NCBI GenBank assembly: GCA_002737725.1
Contig: NSIP01000003.1
Coordinates: 84,501-148,500 of the forward strand
Reading direction: 5' to 3'
Length of the DNA stretch: 64,000 nucleotides
Source of the DNA: Rhodospirillaceae bacterium
Lineage (GTDB): Bacteria > Pseudomonadota > Alphaproteobacteria > Rhodospirillales > Rhodospirillaceae
Numbering within the stretch: the first letter of the stretch is position 1; every line of letters starts with the position of its first letter. Under the pieces are notes generated by a model, which ran no database searches, was not told the origin of the DNA, and saw only the letters and a list, made by a program, of their open reading frames with translations. Below, in pieces: positions 1 to 8,832 of this stretch. The position numbers and the translations under genes were made by a program.

Positions 1-731
1 TCCCAGTTATTCAGCGACTGCAGATGGAAATACACTGCGTGCAGAAAACCCTTTTTCTTCCAATCTAAAATCGTGACATCGGACAGGGCTTTGAATTTCT
101 CTTCATTCACGGCCATGAAGGTGCCCACGTTCATCTTCTCGCCGTTGGCTAGTTGAACGTCGAGGGTGCGCTCTTCGACTAATTTGGAGTCCGCAATCGC
201 CTTGGAAAATTCGCGTGTGAATAAATAGGCCTGATGGAATTGCTCGCACATGCTGAGCGCCGCGGTGACGATTTCAGTCTCTTTCTCGCCATTGAACAGC
301 GCGCGCGCATCGGCTTTTTTTGAGGCTGACGCTTCGTCGATGCCTAGTTGTAGGCGTTCAGCCCCTTGATCGCCCAATAAGATGAACGGATAGCGGCGCA
401 CATAGGCTGGAACGTAGCTGAAACGGTCCCATTCGCCCTCAGGTGTGACAAAGAGGTTTTCGTCGGGCTGGAAACCCAGGGCAGCGGTGGGGACCAGACC
501 ATCACCAATAAAGATGATCGGGTATGTGCGTGCGGCCATCACAAATTCTGGCGCAGTCACCGGAACCGCATTGGTCTTAATGGCATGGGTAAAATCAAGT
601 TCGGGGCGAATGCTGAACGTCCCATGGGCCGCAGCTGATACCGGAGCGGGCTTCCCATAGAACATCGGCGGGCGCTGTGCGTCGTCGTTGCTCGGGGGGG
701 TAGAGCCGTTGGCCTTGGCAGAATCGCTCAC
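1..731 (-). CDS. SapC family protein (3' end beyond window)
   Basis: Reading the minus strand from a GTG at 731 gives 243 open codons running off the window edge, so the C-terminus is missing. The start has a good AAGGA ribosome-binding site seven bases upstream. The N-terminal 20 residues are polar; then come the SapC-family signatures FYGKPAPVSAAAHG (about 24-37) and PEFVMAARTYPIIF (about 61-74), followed by FSYVPAYVRRYPF. There is no signal peptide, so the product is probably cytoplasmic. SapC-family proteins often lie beside TonB receptor genes in alphaproteobacteria, as here, but their biochemical role is not established. Divergent from the phoD-like gene. Confidence 0.85.
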   Translation of the reverse strand, partial: MSDSAKANGSTPPSNDDAQRPPMFYGKPAPVSAAAHGTFSIRPELDFTHAIKTNAVPVTAPEFVMAARTYPIIFIGDGLVPTAALGFQPDENLFVTPEGEWDRFSYVPAYVRRYPFILLGDQGAERLQLGIDEASASKKADARALFNGEKETEIVTAALSMCEQFHQAYLFTREFSKAIADSKLVEERTLDVQLANGEKMNVGTFMAVNEEKFKALSDVTILDWKKKGFLHAVYFHLQSLNNW

Positions 732-1056
732 GGGAGAATCCTTCTTTGGAACTGAATTGCGGCGGAGAATAGGGACCCGCCAGATAAAGACAAGGGGGAG
801 GAATTGGGCCTAAAATGGCTCATTAGGGGGGCTTGGCCGCTCGTTTTTGACCCCTCGCGACCGCGCGAGGCGGTTTTAACCATAGGTTATAAATCGGCTA
901 TATTTATCAATTATTACGAGATATTTGACGATGAGGTTTTCTCGCTCAGCGGGCTTTGGCCGAGATCAATGATGTCTTGTTATGGAAATGTCATCGATTG
1001 GCTATGGTGCTCGTGCGTATATAACGTCACCCCAGTCTTATGAAGATTACCCGCCG
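732..1056. promoter_or_regulatory. Divergent intergenic region sapC / phoD
   Basis: This 325-base gap separates divergent genes and should carry both promoters. It has an AT-rich stretch at about 875-930 that stands out from the neighbouring GC-rich coding DNA. TGTC words at 973 and 989 are 16 bases apart, not the 11 of a Pho box, so no PhoB site is claimed. I see no RNA gene or convincing small ORF. Confidence 0.4.
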
Positions 1057-2625
1057 ATGACCCAAGACATTTATCGCCGTCGTTTTATCCGCAGCGCTGC
1101 TCAGTGGGCAGGAATTGCGATGGTCGGCCTTGGGCCGGTTCGCCGCGCGTTAGCCGCTGCACCCAAGTTCATCAATGACCCCTTTCAGCTGGGCGTGGCC
1201 TCGGGCGATCCGGTGCCCGATGGTTTTGTGATTTGGACGCGCCTGGCGCCTGACCCTTACGACCCTAAGGCCCTGCCCGATGAAGCGATCCCTGTGGCGT
1301 GGGAGGTGGCCAGCGATGACAAAATCAAAAAAATTGTCCAACGCGGCAATGTTTATGCGCGGCCCGAGCTGGGCCATAGCGTGCATGTGGAATTGCATGG
1401 GCTCGAGCACGGGCGGCAATACTTCTATCGCTTTACTTGCGGTGATGCGCGCAGCCGTGTGGGCCGGGCTATCACCACGCCCACGCCCTACACCAAAACC
1501 GAACGCCTGAAATTCGCGTTGGCCTCGTGCCAGCATTACGACCAGGGTTATTTCACCGCCTACCGCGACATGATTGCGCAAGATCCTGCCATGATCGTGC
1601 ATGTGGGGGATTACATTTACGAGGCCTCGTGGGGCCAATCGATTCGTCATTCGCCGATTGCCGATGCCTGGACGCTGCACGATTACCGCCTGATGCATGC
1701 GGTCTACAAACTCGACCCCGATTTGCAAGACGCCCACGCCTATTGCCCCTGGGTATTGACGTGGGACGACCACGAGGTTGATAACGACTATTCGGACCTG
1801 GTTGCAGAGGACGAAACTAACCCTGTTCTTTTTGCCAAACGCCGCGCAGCTGCCTATCAGGCGTACTACGAAAACATGCCGCTACGCGCCATGGCCGCGC
1901 CCGATGCCAATATGAATATGCAAATGTTCCAGCGTTTGAACTTCGGTGATTTGGTAGAGTTTGATGTGCTGGATTTGCGCCAGTATCGCTCAGTACAATC
2001 GTGCCGCCAGCCGGGAATGCGCGTCGGTCGCGTGATTGACGCGGCCCATTGCCCGGATTTTGACGATCCCAAGCGTTCTATGCTGGGGGCCATTCAGGAA
2101 ACCTGGATGGGCATGAACTTCGGTCGCACCAATGCGCGTTGGAACGTGATTGTGCAAAGCCTGATGATGATGAACTTCGACCAGTTGCCGGGCGAGGGGC
2201 GTGGGGCCTGGAGCGATAACTGGGGCGCCTATGGAACAGCACGTAAGAAAATTGTCGACCTGGTGCTCAAACGCGGCCTGACCAACGTGATTTCACTGGG
2301 CGGCGATATTCACTCTTACTTCGCAGGCGATGTAGTGACGACCGACGCCGACCCGAACTCCGCCACCGTCATCAGCGAATTTGTTGGCACGTCGATTACG
2401 GCGGAAAGTTATAACACAAAATTATTTGACTCGTTGATGCCCGAAAACCCCAACATCAAATACGTCAACGATCGGTTCCGAGGATATGTGATGTGCGATG
2501 TGGGCCGCGATGTGTGGAATACCGATTTCCGCATTGTTGAAGATGCCCGCGTGCGCACGCCAACATTCCGCAGCCTGGCCAAATTCACGGTCGAGAACGG
2601 TAATCCGGGCGTGAAGCCAGCATAA
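1057..2625 (+). CDS. phoD: Alkaline phosphatase D (PhoD family), Tat-exported
   Basis: 522 residues, the usual length of PhoD enzymes, which are periplasmic phosphodiesterases/phosphomonoesterases with an Fe/Ca centre. The ATG at 1057 is chosen because it directly precedes a twin-arginine signal (RRRFIRS at residues 7-13, then a hydrophobic stretch ending ALAA); an upstream ATG at 982 would bury this signal. The N-terminal PhoD domain begins at FQLGVASGDPVPDGFVIWTR. Metal and active-site motifs are SCQHYDQGYF, HVGDYIYEA (about 181-189), TWDDHEVDND (about 234-243) and GGDIHSYFAGD (about 414). Convergent with the TonB receptor gene and separated from it by a shared terminator. With the nearby PhoX it suggests phosphate-ester use; no Pho box was recognised. 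Confidence 0.93.
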   Translation: MTQDIYRRRFIRSAAQWAGIAMVGLGPVRRALAAAPKFINDPFQLGVASGDPVPDGFVIWTRLAPDPYDPKALPDEAIPVAWEVASDDKIKKIVQRGNVYARPELGHSVHVELHGLEHGRQYFYRFTCGDARSRVGRAITTPTPYTKTERLKFALASCQHYDQGYFTAYRDMIAQDPAMIVHVGDYIYEASWGQSIRHSPIADAWTLHDYRLMHAVYKLDPDLQDAHAYCPWVLTWDDHEVDNDYSDLVAEDETNPVLFAKRRAAAYQAYYENMPLRAMAAPDANMNMQMFQRLNFGDLVEFDVLDLRQYRSVQSCRQPGMRVGRVIDAAHCPDFDDPKRSMLGAIQETWMGMNFGRTNARWNVIVQSLMMMNFDQLPGEGRGAWSDNWGAYGTARKKIVDLVLKRGLTNVISLGGDIHSYFAGDVVTTDADPNSATVISEFVGTSITAESYNTKLFDSLMPENPNIKYVNDRFRGYVMCDVGRDVWNTDFRIVEDARVRTPTFRSLAKFTVENGNPGVKPA

Positions 2626-2648
2626 AGCAGCGCCAGATACGGCAAAGA

Positions 2649-2681
2649 AAAAGGGCGACCCGCAAGGGCCGCCCTTTTTTG
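2649..2681. terminator. Bidirectional intrinsic terminator
   Basis: AAAGGGCG at 2650-2657 pairs with CGCCCTTT at 2670-2677, followed on the plus strand by a T-run and preceded by an A-run that serves the minus strand. It lies between the convergent phoD and TonB receptor genes. Confidence 0.85.
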
Positions 2682-2700
2682 ATGCTCGCTGTTGTGGCGC

Positions 2701-5700
2701 TTAGAACTCGTAACGCGCGCCGAACTGGATCGCCCACACAGAAGTGCGAGCCGTCAGTGAACGGTTCGGATTTTGCAAGACTCCGTTCACTGGGGCGTAG
2801 ATGTACTTGCCAGCAGCGTTGATTCCAGTGGCTTGGACGACGGGAGCCACAAACGGGAAGCCAACCTGAATATCGCGACCCCAGCTAGAATTAATCAGGT
2901 TGGTGAGGTTACGAATATCCATCGAGAAGACGCCCTTGCTACCTTCGAACAGGCCAGGAATTTCCTGGGTGAAGCGCGCATCGAGTATGGCCACACTTGA
3001 ACTGCTGAAAGCGTTGCGGGGCACAATCTTTCCGCGATACTTATCGAGGCCATTAGCAACGATATACTTGTCAAGCAGTTCATAGGTCAGCCCGCCGGCA
3101 AGCTGCACATCGTTGGAGTCTTTTGGAACATAAAACAACTGACGCTGACGTGATGCTTGACGGGGGTCGCCAAACACGCCGCTAGCGCCAGCAAAGGTGT
3201 AGCTATAAGGGCGGCCCGTGCGGGCCTGACCGAAGAACGAAACTGAAGTTTCGTAGTCACCCCAGAATTCTTCGGACCATTTCACCGCAGCGACGGCGTT
3301 GTGCTTGATCTCGTAGTTCGACGTCGATTCTTTGGGGTTGTTGATATCGTCGGTCGCCAAGTTGTCCCAGTTCGATTGCGCCGTCGAACTTGTTCCCGGG
3401 TTCACTTCAGTGATGTCCTGCCATGTGTAGCCCAGTTCGACATCGAATTTGCCGATGTCGGTATCCCAATTCTTACTCAACGCGAGGGAGGCGACCCAGC
3501 CACGACCCTGATCAGTGTTAGTCAAGACGAGATCGTTCCCCGCCGCAGGAATCGCGGGCCCCCCGGCCGGAGCTATTGTGCGGTTGTAAAGGGGGCGGCC
3601 ATCGGGCGCGGTTGCCCCGGACGGACACGTGGCCGTCACTGCCACGCATTTAGACACGCGGTTCTCTTTCCACAGAACGGCCTGCTTGACGCGACTATAG
3701 ATCAAGTCGCCCTTCAAGACATAATCATCGCCAAACATACCCGCGTCGAAAGTTTGGTCAAAACCCAACGTCGCTTTCCATGTCGAGGGCATTTTGAAAT
3801 TGGGGTCGAGGGCGTTAACGTTACCGTCACCGACCACCAACGATGACTGAACAGCAGCAGGCACAATGCCTGAGACGTTATTCAAGGCGGCTAGTTGCAG
3901 CGGTGTCAAAGCGACGCTAGCTGCTGGGCGTGTAATTGTTGTCGCCGAAGCCGCAACGCCCGTGTTGGAGTAACTGTTCGATAGCCACACGTTCGGGCTG
4001 CCACCGCCGAACAAGCCGACGCCGCCGCGGATGCTGGTGTCGCTGCTGTAGTCATAATTGAACGATAAGCGCGGCAGCACAAAATCCCGGCCATCGAAGG
4101 TTTCTGTGTTCACGAAGCCGTATCGCTGTTGGAATCGCGTATTCAAGATTGGCACGCTGTTGCTAGAAAAACGTTCGTAGCGCAAGCCACCAGTGACGGT
4201 GAGTTCGTTGGTCACATCCCATGAATCTTGGAGGTAGAACGAGCTGACCGAGTACTTAAATGTGCCAGCTGCGTCGTTGATGTTGCGACTGGGGGCATTC
4301 TGGTAGACCAGTTGCTGCGCGTTCCGAGCTTGAAAGTTAGCGATCGAGTTAAAAGCGTATACGCCATAAGCGTCTTGTAAGAATGCGTTAAACACGTCGA
4401 GATGGTCACGTTCATAGCCCGCTGTAATGGTGTGGTCGCCGAGCAAGTAGTCGCCCTTTAACTTGTAGTTTAACTGCTCATTGGCAAGCGAGTTGAAGTG
4501 ACGGAAGCGGTCAGGTCCAAAAACGATGAAGCCGCCTGCAGCCGTCTGAACCTGCATTTCTGCGAAGGGGACTTTCCCGAGCGGATTCGGATTCGCTTTT
4601 TGGTTCTTGTAGCCTACCTTGACTTCGGTTTTGAACGCGTCGGACCAATCGGAGAACAATTGGCCTGAGACGGAGTCCACAACTTGGGTATTGTCGTACC
4701 AATTTGATCCATAACCAAGTTGGCTGCCAGCCGGGCTGGTGAGCAACGCAACGGGGCCTGGGTTAATTACGACGTTGCCCTTGCCGCGATTGTAGGAGAC
4801 GACAAAACGGTGATCTTCGGTTACGTTCCAATTGAGCTTTGCGAAAATCTTTTCATCGGTTTCAGGCAGATCAGCTGGTAAGCCTAAAGTATCGTAGCCA
4901 TAAACCGATTGGGCAATAGACTTGACTTGGTCAAACTCCGCCTGAGTGACCTGTGTAACTGGATTGGCGAAAGTGCCGCCTGTTGGTCCGCGCGTAACGG
5001 GGTTGGCGGTCGAGAACTTTTCGTAACCGGCGAAGAAGAACAATTTGTCCTCAACAATCGGGCCGCCCAAGGTGGCGCCCCAGGTCTTATCCTTGAATTT
5101 GTAGCCAACAACCGGGCGCGCGCCGCTGTTGTTTCCAAGCAGGCTGTCATCGGAATAATAATAATAGGCCGAACCGGTGAAATCGTTGGTGCCCGATTTG
5201 GTAACAATGTTGATGTTGCCGCCTTGGAAGCCTGAGTAGGTCACGCCATAAGGCGCAATGTTGACGGATAGTTGATCGATAACGTCAAGGCTGAGGGGCG
5301 CACGCAGGCCAGAGTAGCCGCCGTTGTTCAGGCCGAAATCGTCGTTGTTTCGCACGCCGTCAATCGTCAGCAGATTGAAGCGGTTGTTGGTGCCGGCAAT
5401 TTGAATGGCATCAACGTTGGCGCGGTCGATGTAGACTTTTGAGTCACCGCGCAGAACATCTTTCAAATCGCGCGTGGTTGTCGGCGCAGAGAGGATGCGA
5501 TCACGATCAAAGGTGCTCACGGGGCCAGACACGTCATTGCGAACGCGCACGCCTGAAACCGTAATCTCCTCCAAGGCTGGTGTGCCAATCGTGTAGTCGA
5601 GAGCGTAAGGCTCACCCAAAACCAAGAACACCACGGTGTCGATCTTTTCATCCTTGCCACCAGGCGATGTCACGACGACTTCGTAGGGGCCACCAATACG

Positions 5701-5928
5701 AAGGCCGCGACCGATGAAACGTCCCTCAGCATTCGTCGTCACTGTTTGCAAGGCGCCGGTTGGCTTGTGCAAAACACGCACCTGGGCATTGGCGAGCGGC
5801 TGTCCATCTGCACCGGCAATAACGCCATTGATTTGCCCGGCGGTTTCTTGCGCCATGGCAGGTGCGCCTATCAGCGCGACAGAGATCAAAAGGGCGCTGC
5901 GGAAGCCCTTGAGCAGATTCGGTTTCAT
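2701..5928 (-). CDS. Oar-like TonB-dependent receptor with carboxypeptidase-regulatory domain
   Basis: 1075-residue outer-membrane protein. A clear signal peptide ends APAMA near residue 26. Residues about 30-95 form a carboxypeptidase-regulatory-like beta-sandwich (GVIAGADGQPLANAQVRV). A plug domain follows (LEEITVSGVRVRND; GGNINIVTKSGTNDFTGSAYYY near 240), then a long beta-barrel ending in the terminal Phe (RYEF) needed for barrel assembly. This layout matches the Oar family, large receptors for oligopeptides, glycans or unknown nutrients. An AGGGG motif about eight bases upstream supports the start. The gene lies between phoD-like and phoX-like genes, so a phosphorylated substrate is possible, but that is inferred from position only. 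Confidence 0.9.
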   Translation of the reverse strand: MKPNLLKGFRSALLISVALIGAPAMAQETAGQINGVIAGADGQPLANAQVRVLHKPTGALQTVTTNAEGRFIGRGLRIGGPYEVVVTSPGGKDEKIDTVVFLVLGEPYALDYTIGTPALEEITVSGVRVRNDVSGPVSTFDRDRILSAPTTTRDLKDVLRGDSKVYIDRANVDAIQIAGTNNRFNLLTIDGVRNNDDFGLNNGGYSGLRAPLSLDVIDQLSVNIAPYGVTYSGFQGGNINIVTKSGTNDFTGSAYYYYSDDSLLGNNSGARPVVGYKFKDKTWGATLGGPIVEDKLFFFAGYEKFSTANPVTRGPTGGTFANPVTQVTQAEFDQVKSIAQSVYGYDTLGLPADLPETDEKIFAKLNWNVTEDHRFVVSYNRGKGNVVINPGPVALLTSPAGSQLGYGSNWYDNTQVVDSVSGQLFSDWSDAFKTEVKVGYKNQKANPNPLGKVPFAEMQVQTAAGGFIVFGPDRFRHFNSLANEQLNYKLKGDYLLGDHTITAGYERDHLDVFNAFLQDAYGVYAFNSIANFQARNAQQLVYQNAPSRNINDAAGTFKYSVSSFYLQDSWDVTNELTVTGGLRYERFSSNSVPILNTRFQQRYGFVNTETFDGRDFVLPRLSFNYDYSSDTSIRGGVGLFGGGSPNVWLSNSYSNTGVAASATTITRPAASVALTPLQLAALNNVSGIVPAAVQSSLVVGDGNVNALDPNFKMPSTWKATLGFDQTFDAGMFGDDYVLKGDLIYSRVKQAVLWKENRVSKCVAVTATCPSGATAPDGRPLYNRTIAPAGGPAIPAAGNDLVLTNTDQGRGWVASLALSKNWDTDIGKFDVELGYTWQDITEVNPGTSSTAQSNWDNLATDDINNPKESTSNYEIKHNAVAAVKWSEEFWGDYETSVSFFGQARTGRPYSYTFAGASGVFGDPRQASRQRQLFYVPKDSNDVQLAGGLTYELLDKYIVANGLDKYRGKIVPRNAFSSSSVAILDARFTQEIPGLFEGSKGVFSMDIRNLTNLINSSWGRDIQVGFPFVAPVVQATGINAAGKYIYAPVNGVLQNPNRSLTARTSVWAIQFGARYEF

Positions 5929-6087
5929 CGGTCTAACCCCTAGGTTTTATTATGGAAATTCAGATTCGGACGAGCCGATATTATCTGTTGGTTTTTTTCA
6001 GGTCGATGGCAGTTGTGTGAAGCAAACATGAAAGAACTATGATTGGTTCTTTGCTACGCCCAGCGTGCTTCGTCAACCCAATCAGGG

Positions 6088-7950
6088 CTAACCGATGGGT
6101 TTCCCGTCAGTGCGTTGCACAATCATCACGCTGGAGCGGGGCGGGACACCCTCCTGGAAGTCGGGCCATCGGGTGGTCGGGAATTTAAAGCCCGAGCCTT
6201 CGCCGGGGTGCTGAACAGACACAAATAACGTGGTCCCATCTGGCGTAAAGCAAGGCCCCGTCATCTCGGCGCCCGAAGGGCAGGCAAAAAAGTGCCGGGT
6301 TAAAGCCCGCCCGGGGCCGGTGACATCGGCGGCCCACAGGCCATCGGCGCGGTCAAAATTGATCGATCCGTCTGTGGATAACCAGATGCGTCCCTTGGGG
6401 TCGAAGGTCATGTTGTCGGGGTTGGAAAACCAACCATTGGCTGAAATGTCGGCGTTGTACTGGGCGCCCGAGTCGGCCTGGGTGGGGTCGCCCGCCCAAA
6501 GGAAGGGTCGCCAGCCATAGGTGGTCGCGCCATGGTCGGCCGCCCGCCTTTCATATCCCGGGGGCAGGAATTCAATCATGCCGCCATGTTTGTTATTCGC
6601 GCGAGGATTGGCAGCGTCGGTTTGCGTGCGTCTTGAGTTCTTGGTCAGCGCCGCAAAGACTGTTCCCGTCACCGGATTGGGCACAACTTCTTCGGGCCGG
6701 TCCATGGGCGTTGCTCCCAGCAGCCTGGCTGCGCGGCGGCTTTCAATCAGCACATCTCCTTGATCGTTAAATCCATTGGCAGGCGTCAGCGCCCCTTGGC
6801 CCCAGATCAGCGGCAGCCACGTCAACGTTTCATCGTCGTTAAAGCGCGCCACCGACAGCACGCCATCGTCCATGATGTCGTCATTCTTTTTGCGCTCGCT
6901 GCGGTTGAAGGCGCGCGCGGTGACGAAGCGATAAATAAACTGAAACGCTTCGTCATCGCCCGAGTACACCGCAACGCGCCCATCGGGTGTAAAGGCAAAG
7001 CCCACACCTTCGTGTTTGAAGCGGCCCAGCGCGGTGCGCTTTTTGGGCATCGATGTCGGATCGTAGGGATCAATCTCGACCATCCAACCAAAGCGATTGG
7101 GTTCATGGGGCTCGGCGGCCAAATCAAAGCGCGGGTAATGCTTGTGCCAACTAAAATAAACTTCATTGGTGAGTTTCATATCCGCGTGGTTGGCTTCCTC
7201 AGATGTGCCGCGCGGGCTGCCGCCGAAGTAATGCTGAATGTTTTCTTCGGCAATCATCACCGTGCCCCACGGCGTTTCGCCGCCCGCACAGTTTGCAAAA
7301 GTTCCCAGCACGCGGCGTCCCGTGGGGTCATCGCGCGTCTTCATGCGCTTGTGGCCTGCCGCAGGCCCCGTCAGCGCCATGGCCGTATCAAGGGGCGTGA
7401 TGCGCCGGTTATAGGGGCTGTCATACTTGACCGTCCATTTGCCATCGATACGTGCCACCTCAACAATACTGTGGCCATGGGCGACCATCTCAAGATCACA
7501 CATTTCTTTGCTGCGCTTGTCGTCGTATTGCTCCATCACGCCGGGAAACATCAGTGTGCTATGAACCATCTCGTGATTGACGCACAGCAAGCCCGAGGTA
7601 GATGAAGTTGAGCCCATTGGTAAGGGCATAAACCCAATATAATCGCTCTCAGAGCCGAATTGCCGTTTCTGCGCGCCAGCCGTTTGTGCAAGCGGGTCGT
7701 ACTTCGGCGCGCCAGCAAAAATCGGGTCGCCCTGACGCAAAAACACCTGCGCCGTATGCCCAGGTGCGACGTGATGGTGATCATCAAGAACGCGCTCGAG
7801 TTCCGTGAACGTCAGTGTTGAGGATGTACTTGCGGCTTGGGCATGAGGCGCTATCACGCTCGCGACTGTTCCCAGTGCTGCGATTTGAAGCGTTTCGCGC
7901 CGCGACGGCTCGGGTGTGTGTTTTTGGGGGTCTGACATCGGGGCCATCAT
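6088..7950 (-). CDS. phoX: PhoX family phosphatase (DUF839), Tat-exported
   Basis: 620 residues. The N-terminus has a twin-arginine signal, SRRETLQIAALG (about 16-27), ending near the AQAAS cleavage site. The body is DUF839/PhoX-like: VNHEMVHSTL, CAGGETPWGTVMIAEEN, EIDPYDPTSMPKKRTALGRFKHEG and DPKGRIWLSTDGS. PhoX enzymes are calcium/iron-dependent alkaline phosphatases that fold before Tat export. The first ATG of a cluster (7950, 7947, 7938) is used; none has a strong ribosome-binding site and the third is equally possible. Same strand as the Oar-like receptor, 159 bases upstream of its start, so co-transcription is possible but not shown. Confidence 0.9.
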   Translation of the reverse strand: MMAPMSDPQKHTPEPSRRETLQIAALGTVASVIAPHAQAASTSSTLTFTELERVLDDHHHVAPGHTAQVFLRQGDPIFAGAPKYDPLAQTAGAQKRQFGSESDYIGFMPLPMGSTSSTSGLLCVNHEMVHSTLMFPGVMEQYDDKRSKEMCDLEMVAHGHSIVEVARIDGKWTVKYDSPYNRRITPLDTAMALTGPAAGHKRMKTRDDPTGRRVLGTFANCAGGETPWGTVMIAEENIQHYFGGSPRGTSEEANHADMKLTNEVYFSWHKHYPRFDLAAEPHEPNRFGWMVEIDPYDPTSMPKKRTALGRFKHEGVGFAFTPDGRVAVYSGDDEAFQFIYRFVTARAFNRSERKKNDDIMDDGVLSVARFNDDETLTWLPLIWGQGALTPANGFNDQGDVLIESRRAARLLGATPMDRPEEVVPNPVTGTVFAALTKNSRRTQTDAANPRANNKHGGMIEFLPPGYERRAADHGATTYGWRPFLWAGDPTQADSGAQYNADISANGWFSNPDNMTFDPKGRIWLSTDGSINFDRADGLWAADVTGPGRALTRHFFACPSGAEMTGPCFTPDGTTLFVSVQHPGEGSGFKFPTTRWPDFQEGVPPRSSVMIVQRTDGKPIG

Positions 7951-8025
7951 CTTAATTGGGCAAGAGCGGACTTCATATATAGGTGGTTTGGGCGATCACC
8001 CCTGATGACAGTTTTGCGAAACTGC

Positions 8026-8691
8026 TTAGCTCTTTGTACCCTTAGCGGCTTTGGCTTTCTCCGCCAAGTGATGCCAATAATGCCATAATAAAAGTGCGGC
8101 GCTGGAGCGATAGGGCTTCCAGTCGTCGCCGAGTTTGGTCAATCTTTCCGCGCTGGGGCGCTTGCGAAGGCCCAGCAAAGCGCGGGCCGAGTTTTGGATA
8201 ACCAGATCTCCCACGGGCCACACATCAGGGCGCCCCATGCCAAACATCAGATAGATATCCACGGTCCATGGCCCGACACCCTTGAGCGCAATGAGGGCGC
8301 TGCGCACAGCCGCATCGTCCATGGTCTCCAGCGCATCAAAGTCAAGCTCGCCCGCTTTCGTGACTTCGGCCACGCCGAGCGCATAGCATACTTTTTGCCC
8401 GCTGAATCCGCAAGCTCGAAGTCCCGGTTTGCTCAGTTTCAAAAGACTGTCCGACGTGACCTCGCCGTTGCACGCGGCTTCAAGCTTTGCCCAAATCGAA
8501 GCCCCCGCAGCCACCGACACCTGCTGGTCAACAATAATGCGGATCAGCGTGGCAAAGCCCGGTTGCATTTTGCGCAAGCCGGGCAAGCCCGCGGCTTTGA
8601 TGGCCTTCGCAAGATGTTTGTTGCGACGGCGCAAAATACCAAGGTGTTTGTGGATGTCGCTCGTAGATGAAACGTGTCTCAACCTACTCAT
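8026..8691 (-). CDS. DNA-3-methyladenine glycosylase II (AlkA-like, HhH-GPD)
   Basis: 221 residues, matching short single-domain AlkA-type enzymes that remove alkylated purines in base-excision repair. The helix-hairpin-helix and catalytic segment is LKGVGPWTVDIYLMFGM followed by PDVWPVGDL, the Asp of GDL being the expected catalytic residue. The N-terminal segment LIRIIVDQQVSVAAGASIWAKL is the family's first conserved helix pair. There is no transcription-factor or Ada domain. Divergent from the peptide-binding protein gene, with 141 bases between starts. Homology is clear; damage specificity cannot be read from the sequence. Confidence 0.9.
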   Translation of the reverse strand: MSRLRHVSSTSDIHKHLGILRRRNKHLAKAIKAAGLPGLRKMQPGFATLIRIIVDQQVSVAAGASIWAKLEAACNGEVTSDSLLKLSKPGLRACGFSGQKVCYALGVAEVTKAGELDFDALETMDDAAVRSALIALKGVGPWTVDIYLMFGMGRPDVWPVGDLVIQNSARALLGLRKRPSAERLTKLGDDWKPYRSSAALLLWHYWHHLAEKAKAAKGTKS

Positions 8692-8832
8692 GATATGCCT
8701 CAGTCATCGTGCGACTTGATCGTGCGATCTAGAAGTATTTATCGCAGAATCGTGAATAAAGCTCTGGGTAGCGCGCCTACGTGCGGTATAACAAAGTGTA
8801 TGTGCATGCTGACCGATGCATTGGAGATTCAG

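Noticed and set aside
960-1000. Pho-box-like TGTC repeats upstream of phoD
   Set aside because: The two TGTC words are 16 bases apart; a Pho box needs 11-base periodicity and better matches.
3301-3846. Plus-strand ORF opposite the Oar-like receptor
   Set aside because: Antisense shadow; no ribosome-binding site and atypical residue use.
6760-7605. Long plus-strand ORF opposite phoX
   Set aside because: It is the antisense shadow of a strongly conserved gene, with His/Arg-rich composition and no homologous pattern.
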